A program made the translations under genes and the position numbers. 42,961 nt of DNA from positions 1 to 42,961 of IMG/VR virus record IMGVR_UViG_3300031507_000016; one strand, written 5' to 3'. This document shows, one piece after another, positions 38,227 through 42,961 of the stretch. How positions within the stretch are numbered: position 1 is the first letter of the stretch; the number at the start of each line of letters is the position of its first letter. The notes below the pieces were generated by a model, which was not told the DNA's origin, searched no databases, and saw nothing but the letters and a program-made list of their open reading frames with translations. The stretch comes from a virus.

Positions 38227-38375
38227 GCTAAAATCCTCTCGCGCTGTGCCCAAGCTGATTCACAAGGCGTGGGAAGTAAGGCGGTTATGGCGAAGTGAAC
38301 GGGTGAATCCGGCGCCAACACGCAACGAAACCAAGGCGGGAGTTTGACTACCGCATCTTGTCCAGCGCTACTCAC
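38214..38375 (-). CDS. Possible small protein in lysis cassette (53 aa)
   Basis: GTG start overlaps the stop of the 16-codon ORF upstream (GTGA), and its end overlaps the Rz start. It reads V-V-K-L-P-P-W-F-R-C-V-L-A-P-D-S-P-V-H-F-A and I-T-A-L-L-P-T-P-C-E-S-A-W, suggestive of a real protein. No family recognised. Confidence 0.42.
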   Translation of the reverse strand: MSSAGQDAVVKLPPWFRCVLAPDSPVHFAITALLPTPCESAWAQRERILACSA

Positions 38376-38422
38376 TTCCTCGGCCTTATCGTCACAGGCC
38401 CAAACCAAGTTTCCATTATCAT
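38372..38422 (-). CDS. Possible 16-residue micro-ORF
   Basis: ATG with AAGGAT six bases upstream; the stop overlaps the next GTG. Reads I-M-E-T-W-F-G-P-V-T-I-R-P-R-K. Perhaps a leader peptide that couples translation in the cassette. Confidence 0.3.
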   Translation of the reverse strand: MIMETWFGPVTIRPRK

Positions 38423-38468
38423 CACAGATCCTTCACGATATCGATGAACCTCAGCAAGTCGTTCACGA

Positions 38469-39278
38469 TTACGCCTTTGCGTATTTTCCGCACTTGGCAA
38501 TAAGGACAACACCCTCTGCCGGTTTCGGTACGACAGAGGAGCGGGGGCGGGAGATCGCAGTATAGCCGTCAGCCGTAGCCCGGGTTTTGTCGCACTTTGC
38601 TCCAAGGCGAGCTGTGCCAGCTTTTGAACCTCTGAGAAAGACGAACCGTCCATAATCAGACCTCACGTTAAAAGCTGTAGGCTCAACTACAGTTAAGTCT
38701 GTAGGTGGGCTGGGAGTCGTATCCTGCGTGACTGTCACAGCAGCCGTGGCATTTGCGCTCAACGCAGCAACGGTCTTGGTCGCGATGTTCGATTTAGCGG
38801 ATTCCTTTCCAGTTGAGCTGATCGCAGTCACGGCGAAGAACCAGCTTCCATTCGCTACATTCATTACCGCTGTTCCCGAAGCCGGAGCTGTCACCGTCAT
38901 CGCCTGGCTCAGGGTCGTCGCCGAGGTCCCAAAATAAACCTTGTAGCTCGCAAGGTTCGTCAAAGGAGAGTTGTCCGAATTCAAAGTCGGTGGGGTCCAC
39001 TGAATTGGAACCGTGACAGTCGTAGGGAAAACACACGTCAGCACATAGCTTTTGCTAGCAGTGACTGCTACAAAACTCTGATTACCACTAGCTCCCTTAC
39101 TCCCGGTCCAGTCACCTGATGCTGTACAGCTCGTTGCTGTTGGTGTCGTGGACCACGTGAGGGTTACCGGTGTTGAACCGATGGCGGATGTCGGTGCAGC
39201 GGTAAGCGTAACGGTTTGGGCTTTCGCAATGCCTGTCAGGCCGACAATGACTGCGAGAATGCGGATGAAGTCTTTCAT
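38469..39278 (-). CDS. Secreted Ig-like/FN3 protein (269 aa)
   Basis: A signal peptide (I-L-A-V-I-V-G-L-T-G-I-A-K-A-Q, cleavage after A-Q) leads into an Ig-like domain (P-V-T-L-T-W-S-T...C-T-A-S-G-D-W...Y-V-L-T-C; two Cys may bridge). An FN3 domain follows (I-Q-W-T-P-P...L-A-S-Y-K-V-Y-F-G-T...S-W-F-F-A-V-T-A), then a small Cys-containing C-terminal domain. It overlaps the holin-like gene by ATGA. The product should reach the periplasm or outside: perhaps exclusion of other phages or host surface change, or a virion decoration. Confidence 0.75.
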   Translation of the reverse strand: MKDFIRILAVIVGLTGIAKAQTVTLTAAPTSAIGSTPVTLTWSTTPTATSCTASGDWTGSKGASGNQSFVAVTASKSYVLTCVFPTTVTVPIQWTPPTLNSDNSPLTNLASYKVYFGTSATTLSQAMTVTAPASGTAVMNVANGSWFFAVTAISSTGKESAKSNIATKTVAALSANATAAVTVTQDTTPSPPTDLTVVEPTAFNVRSDYGRFVFLRGSKAGTARLGAKCDKTRATADGYTAISRPRSSVVPKPAEGVVLIAKCGKYAKA

Positions 39279-39460
39279 GGAGTACCCTTAGAAGTATTGA
39301 TGAAACCTCGCCAGAAAGTGCATAGCGCAATGGTCGCCATGTAGTACTTAAGGTGTGCTGGAGGGATGATTCCATCAACAGCAGCTAGAGCCGCTATTGT
39401 ACCCCCAACAAAGCCAAGGATCTTGGTTCCGTGATTGTTCCACCAGTTCAATGGATTCAT
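39275..39460 (-). CDS. Holin-like protein (61 aa)
   Basis: Begins [17 protein letters not shown], with two hydrophobic spans separated by I-P-P-A-H-L-K-Y-Y, a common small-holin layout. Start chosen at 39460 because GGAG is 8 bases upstream and it overlaps the endolysin stop; an ATG at 39466 is possible. Would make the membrane holes that release the endolysin. Confidence 0.72.
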   Translation of the reverse strand: MNPLNWWNNHGTKILGFVGGTIAALAAVDGIIPPAHLKYYMATIALCTFWRGFINTSKGTP

Positions 39461-39906
39461 TGCCATTCTCCACTACGCATTTGAATTGCTAGACGAGTTG
39501 CTCGTATACCTACTTGCTGGGCCCAAGTCGTGCTCAACATGTTGGAAGCTGCGGCTTCATAGTCACCATTGCGCACTTGGTTAAGGAAGTTCGGCCAATC
39601 CTTGATGCCGTCATTATCGAACGGCTCAAGACCTAGATTGAAGGCCATATTGATCAGCACGCCTTGTCGTGCGGGATCGAGCTGAGCAATCCACGGCAGG
39701 TCGCGATAAAGAGCGCCAGTCGTTTCGCGAATGTCGTAGTCGAGCAGTGCGTCGATGATGGAGTCAGGAAGCCTGCCGCCCTTGCGAGCATCGATGAGAT
39801 GGCCGACACCAATGGTCCAGTAGCCAAGCGAGTCTTGGTAAGCAGATGGCTTTCGCCCTTCATCGCGGATGAGTTGAACGCGCAGCTTTTCGGAAATCTC
39901 GGTCAT
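39457..39906 (-). CDS. Endolysin, GH24 muramidase (149 aa)
   Basis: Degrades peptidoglycan glycan strands. T4-lysozyme-type triad Glu16-Asp25-Thr31 in R-D-E-G...[14 protein letters not shown] (E-8x-D-5x-T). Residues to the end match the helical lobe ([23 protein letters not shown]). There is no signal peptide or anchor, so it depends on a holin. Start at 39906 (ATGA overlap). Confidence 0.93.
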   Translation of the reverse strand: MTEISEKLRVQLIRDEGRKPSAYQDSLGYWTIGVGHLIDARKGGRLPDSIIDALLDYDIRETTGALYRDLPWIAQLDPARQGVLINMAFNLGLEPFDNDGIKDWPNFLNQVRNGDYEAAASNMLSTTWAQQVGIRATRLAIQMRSGEWQ

Positions 39907-40139
39907 ACGATCCCCGACTTTCGTTTCAGCACGTCGATCCACGCCTCGTGTTCTGTGACGCGATTCGCGATGTCATGCTTTGCATGGCGCAGGCGCAGGA
40001 CTTCTTCCTGCAATTCCTTGATCTGCGCGGCGTGCACGGCGAGACCCACGGCCATACCGCGTTGAACGCCGAAGTAACCCGCGATCCACGGACCGATGAG
40101 CGCGACTACGGCGAGTGCGATCTCGAAGCCCGTAGGCAT
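39903..40139 (-). CDS. Small membrane protein with coiled coil (78 aa)
   Basis: N-terminal span [19 protein letters not shown], then a heptad region [12 protein letters not shown]. Directly before the endolysin, so holin, antiholin or spanin-like roles are possible. TGATG overlap with the upstream gene. Confidence 0.62.
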   Translation of the reverse strand: MPTGFEIALAVVALIGPWIAGYFGVQRGMAVGLAVHAAQIKELQEEVLRLRHAKHDIANRVTEHEAWIDVLKRKSGIV

Positions 40140-40285
40140 CAGAAGATCCAGGCGCCTGCAACGAAGCAGGCAACGCCGAAAGCTAGTACCGCGTGCCAGA
40201 GCTTCACGCTGCCGCTGCGGTTACAGCCAACGCTGAGCGCGGCCTTGAGGTTGCGAATGATCACACCGCCGTCACTTCCGCCCAT
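40139..40285 (-). CDS. Small membrane protein (48 aa)
   Basis: ATG 40285 with AAAGGAGA eight bases upstream. N-terminal half [13 protein letters not shown]-terminal span [20 protein letters not shown]. Stop overlaps the next start (TGATG). Lysis-cassette position; possible holin partner. Confidence 0.58.
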   Translation of the reverse strand: MGGSDGGVIIRNLKAALSVGCNRSGSVKLWHAVLAFGVACFVAGAWIF

Positions 40286-40682
40286 GCGCCTTCTCCTTTC
40301 CAGTCATGCGTTCAAGATTTCCAGTAGGCCCGTGCTGCGTATCGCCTGGCACCTTCCAGCCGTTCAGCATTGCGTAGGATTCCATATCGATGAGCCTGCG
40401 TTCGGCGAGCCACGCTTGGGTCTTGGTATCGTGCTGTTCGCTACGCAATGCCGCGAACTCTGATCGCCAGTTTTCGCGTTCGGTCTCCAGCAAATTGCGC
40501 GTGGCCTTGCTGTCACTCATGGCCCACACGCCTGCAGCGACCGAGAGAAGCATCACGAATATCGCGGCGCCAAGAATGATGACGCTGGCATCGACGCGCA
40601 GAGAATTGCTGTTTGCGTTGCCGCTCTCACGAGCCGTTACGCGCGCATCCACCACCTGGCTGTCACTGTTTATCAAGCGCAT
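40272..40682 (-). CDS. Membrane protein with coiled-coil tail (136 aa)
   Basis: AGGAGG seven bases before ATG 40682. Residues 35-60 are a transmembrane span (V-I-I-L-G-A-A-I-F-V-M-L-L-S-V-A-A-G-V-W); 65-105 are a charged coiled coil (L-L-E-T-E-R-E-N-W-R-S-E-F). Overlaps both neighbours. Spanin-like shape but a separate Rz exists, so its role is open. Confidence 0.62.
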   Translation of the reverse strand: MRLINSDSQVVDARVTARESGNANSNSLRVDASVIILGAAIFVMLLSVAAGVWAMSDSKATRNLLETERENWRSEFAALRSEQHDTKTQAWLAERRLIDMESYAMLNGWKVPGDTQHGPTGNLERMTGKEKAHGRK

Positions 40683-40971
40683 CCGGCCCTCCTCGGGTGA
40701 TCTTTCCCTCCAGGGAGTCTTGCCGGACTTCTCCGCGATCAATCTGCTTCTGCTGCATTTGAACCAGAGATTGCAGGGAGGCGATGCTTGCCTGCTGAAT
40801 AGCCTGCGTGTCTTTGATCTGGAATATTTGCCACATGATTCCAGTGGCAGCGGCAATCAGCAGCGCATCGACAATTCGCTTCTCACGCGAGTTGCCGTTG
40901 CGCGTGTATGTAGCGCCTGTCGCATTGCTGGCGTGGATGTCCTTGAGCTGATCTTGCTGGTCGTCGCTCAT
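40663..40971 (-). CDS. Membrane protein with coiled coil (102 aa)
   Basis: Polar N-terminus, a span at about 33-53 (I-V-D-A-L-L-I-A-A-A-T-G-I-M-W-Q-I-F) and a heptad C-terminus (A-S-I-A-S-L-Q-S-L-V-Q-M-Q-Q-K). The start overlaps the micro-protein stop (ATGA). Related in layout to the next gene. Confidence 0.6.
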   Translation of the reverse strand: MSDDQQDQLKDIHASNATGATYTRNGNSREKRIVDALLIAAATGIMWQIFQIKDTQAIQQASIASLQSLVQMQQKQIDRGEVRQDSLEGKITRGGPDALDKQ

Positions 40972-41057
40972 TGCGATGCTTCCGCCACGAGGGCGCCCGT
41001 GATGAGCGAGCTGCCGAGACCGATGACGATTGAGGCCCAGGCCGGATCATCCATCAT
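40968..41057 (-). CDS. Single-span membrane micro-protein after tail fibre (29 aa)
   Basis: ATGA overlaps on both sides: start ATG 41057 overlaps the tail-fibre stop and the stop overlaps the next start. Reads D-D-P-A-W-A-S-I-V-I-G-L-G-S-S-L-I-T-G-A, then L-V-A-E-A-S-Q, one short hydrophobic helix. Similar tiny holin-like proteins follow tail-fibre genes in podoviruses. Confidence 0.55.
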   Translation of the reverse strand: MMDDPAWASIVIGLGSSLITGALVAEASQ

Positions 41058-42961
41058 ACGTTCGCCGCCACCGCGATCTGAAGCCACTGCGCGTAGTTGA
41101 GCGCGTACTCAAGCATCACGGTCTTGCGAGCGACGCCCACGATGTCAGCGCCACCGATGAGCCGAATGTTCCCGGTGTTGTGCTTGAGCGTGGTGTTGCC
41201 GTCGGTGAACACGAGGGTGAGGCGCTGGCCGGGCACCGGATTCGCGAGCGTGTTGATGTTCGTGGCACCGGCATTCGTGACGACGAGCTGCGTGACGCCG
41301 CCGTACACGTCAGGCGCCGTGTCGGCTGCGGTATAGACGCCAGTGATGCCGCCCCACTGATCCTTGACCACGACCTTTTTGTTGGTCTGCGCGGCCTGAA
41401 ACTCGGCCATGAGGTTGAGTAGTGTCGAGTCGATCTCGTTGTCCGCGATGCGCACGACCGCAGCACCGCCGGATGGCACGGTCGCAGTGTTGGTGGTAAC
41501 GAACACGAAGCGCACCGGGCTGTAGCCAGCGCCAGAGATAGAGCCATTGAAGCTGTTGCGCAGCACCTGGACGTTGGTGATGTCGAGCGCGCCCTGCGGC
41601 GCGTTGGCACCCAGCTCAATACACCGGTACGAGATGTTCGCGATGTTGGTCACGAAGAATTTGTTGTCCGTGATCTGCACGCCCAGGCCGTTGTAGATCG
41701 TGAACTCGTTGGCATTGCCGCCGACGGCGTGATCCGAGCGCACCGTGTTGTTAGACACCTGCACGTTGGAGATGCGGTAGAGCGTGGGGTTTGACTGCTC
41801 GCCAACCCACAAGGAGGGCACCGCGTTCTGCCGGCCGAACATCTCGTTGCCGTCGATGATGCAATCGCCGATGTTGTCGGCGGTGGGCGTGTCCTGCTGC
41901 ACGCCGATCGCGCCATCCCAGTAGTCGATGATCTTGTTGTTGCGGATCGAGTAGCCGCGGCCGCGCGCGCAGAAGATCGCGGGACGGGCGGTGCCGGCGA
42001 CGCCTAACTTGTGGTCGCGAATGATGTTGTCGTGGATGAAGGCGCCGAAGTCGATACCCGGGTTCGGGCTGCCGCGCGCGCCGTAGATCGAATGCCGCTG
42101 GCAGCGACGGATGACGTTGCCGCGGATGTGCACATTCTTGGCGCCCGCGAAGTGCACGCCGTAGCCCTGGCCACCAAGGACACCGACCATCGTGTCGATG
42201 ACGTTGTTGAGCGCGAAGCAGTTCTCGTAGCTGCCGGCGCTGTCGGCGTTGAAGCTGATGGCGGCGTTGAGGTTCTTGAAGTTGCAGTTCTGGACGCGGA
42301 TGTTCGAGAGCGTCTGGCCGCTTAAATTTCCGACGCCGTACTGGGTGTACGTGGCTCCCGCGTTGCCATCGCCCTCGAAGCGGATGCCATCGACGACGAT
42401 GTCGTCGCAGGTGCCAACGAGCTTCAGGATGATCGCGTCGACCGCAGCGCCAACGAGTCGCAACCGACCCACACCACGGAATGCGAGGTGCGTCTTGTTG
42501 GTGATGTTGAGGCCGGCGCCAGTGATCTTGTAATCACCGTTCAGCATCAAAGTCTGGCCAGCGGCGAGAGCTGTGATGGCCGCCTGCACTGCGACGCTAT
42601 CGTCTGTCGTCCCATCGCCTATTGCGCCGAAATCTTCGGGCCACACAAGGCGGCGCAGTACAGTCGCCACGGATTCGGCGACCGCGCCGGTGTCGGTGCG
42701 CCGATAGCCGACCAGGCGCGAGCCGTCGCTGCCGGAAGTTGTGACAGCGAGATCGGTGCGCAGCGCAGAATCGTTGCCCGTGCCGCTCAAGCCGATCGGC
42801 AAACCTGAGGCATCGATGCCTAGGAACTTACCAACGATGTCAGCTTTCTTCGCAAGCGACATGTCGCGCGCGACTTCGTAGTCAGGGAAATGAATCGCGG
42901 AGTCCGCGAGGCGCCGCGTGTCTTGAATCTGGCGCTCCAGGCGATCGAATTCGTTCTCGTG
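41054..42961 (-). CDS. Tail fibre/tailspike, main part with pectate-lyase-like beta-helix (residues about 103-738)
   Basis: Continuation of the frame from 436-1; bases 42835-42961 duplicate 1-127. After the adaptor and a linker, the segment W-P-E-D-F-G-A-I-G-D-G-T-T-D-D (around residue 212) opens a pectate_lyase_3-type parallel beta-helix. It contains repeated I-x-N-N/V-x-x-N strands up to about residue 640. The C-terminus (residues 650-738) is a beta-rich trimer domain (Q-R-L-T-L-V-F-T-D-G-N-T). Such spikes bind and often degrade capsule or O-antigen. The exact glycan target cannot be read from sequence. Confidence 0.9.
   Translation of the reverse strand, partial: HENEFDRLERQIQDTRRLADSAIHFPDYEVARDMSLAKKADIVGKFLGIDASGLPIGLSGTGNDSALRTDLAVTTSGSDGSRLVGYRRTDTGAVAESVATVLRRLVWPEDFGAIGDGTTDDSVAVQAAITALAAGQTLMLNGDYKITGAGLNITNKTHLAFRGVGRLRLVGAAVDAIILKLVGTCDDIVVDGIRFEGDGNAGATYTQYGVGNLSGQTLSNIRVQNCNFKNLNAAISFNADSAGSYENCFALNNVIDTMVGVLGGQGYGVHFAGAKNVHIRGNVIRRCQRHSIYGARGSPNPGIDFGAFIHDNIIRDHKLGVAGTARPAIFCARGRGYSIRNNKIIDYWDGAIGVQQDTPTADNIGDCIIDGNEMFGRQNAVPSLWVGEQSNPTLYRISNVQVSNNTVRSDHAVGGNANEFTIYNGLGVQITDNKFFVTNIANISYRCIELGANAPQGALDITNVQVLRNSFNGSISGAGYSPVRFVFVTTNTATVPSGGAAVVRIADNEIDSTLLNLMAEFQAAQTNKKVVVKDQWGGITGVYTAADTAPDVYGGVTQLVVTNAGATNINTLANPVPGQRLTLVFTDGNTTLKHNTGNIRLIGGADIVGVARKTVMLEYALNYAQWLQIAVAANV
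42835..42961. repeat. Terminal direct repeat, right copy
   Basis: Identical to bases 1-127. Joining the copies gives a 42,834-bp circle and restores one unbroken 738-residue tail-fibre gene. Confidence 0.95.

Noticed and set aside
1-42961. 127-bp terminal repeat as a physical genome end
   Set aside because: It lies within the tail-fibre gene, has the length of a common assembly k-mer, and the terminase set suggests headful packaging.
1-42961. Diversity-generating retroelement as in BPP-1
   Set aside because: No reverse transcriptase, accessory gene or template/variable repeat pair was seen.

Overview
The window is the complete genome of a short-tailed bacteriophage (podovirus). Positions 1-127 recur exactly at 42835-42961, so the molecule closes into a circle of 42,834 bp. 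The cut lies inside the tail-fibre gene. The virion genes resemble those of Bordetella phage BPP-1 and Burkholderia phage BcepC6B: a Bbp17-like capsid protein, a Bbp16-like cement protein, a Bbp19-like protein, a head-tail connector portal and large ejection proteins. The DNA is GC-rich and GTG starts are common, which fits a proteobacterial host. The sequence does not identify the host further.

Layout. (1) From 436 down to 1, and on from 42961 to 37759 (minus strand), lie the tail fibre or depolymerase and a lysis cassette: five small membrane proteins, a GH24 endolysin, a holin-like protein, a secreted Ig/FN3 protein and nested Rz/Rz1 spanins. (2) 449-22143 (minus) is the virion operon. Read in transcription order (high to low coordinate) it holds three putative structural proteins, a small conserved protein, portal, Bbp19-like protein, scaffold, capsid, cement protein, head-tail adaptors, tail nozzle, gp13-like protein and four ejection or internal proteins. 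It is interrupted by foreign-looking genes: an HNH gene on the same strand (7712-8143) and, on the plus strand, an endonuclease VII-like gene, an HTH gene plus tRNA-His, and a NUMOD/HNH gene. (3) 22252-26576 (minus) is a packaging operon with large and small terminase preceded by small coupled genes and a T5orf172-domain protein. It ends at a strong terminator at 22212-22239. (4) 26842-27601 (minus) carries small HTH regulators, including a LuxR-type one. (5) 27693-37662 (plus) is the early region: four small genes, then, after a short minus-strand XRE-repressor cluster (28718-29317), an ERF annealing protein, a YqaJ/lambda-type exonuclease, a coiled-coil protein, a DUF1367-like protein, a Ref-like nuclease and a series of accessory genes.

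How it works together. ERF plus exonuclease form a recombination pair. I see no DNA polymerase, helicase, primase or integrase, so replication must rely on the host, and temperate life is unproven despite an XRE repressor with a divergent promoter region. Most neighbouring genes share ATGA, GTGA or TGATG junctions, which implies extensive translational coupling. Points that stand out are a zeta-toxin-like kinase domain inside an ejection protein with a second gene nested in its linker, an apparent ATC start codon, a hairpin over the scaffold ribosome-binding site, a tRNA-His lacking an encoded G-1, a 20-residue repeat protein, and divergent promoters that share a TTGCAA box.
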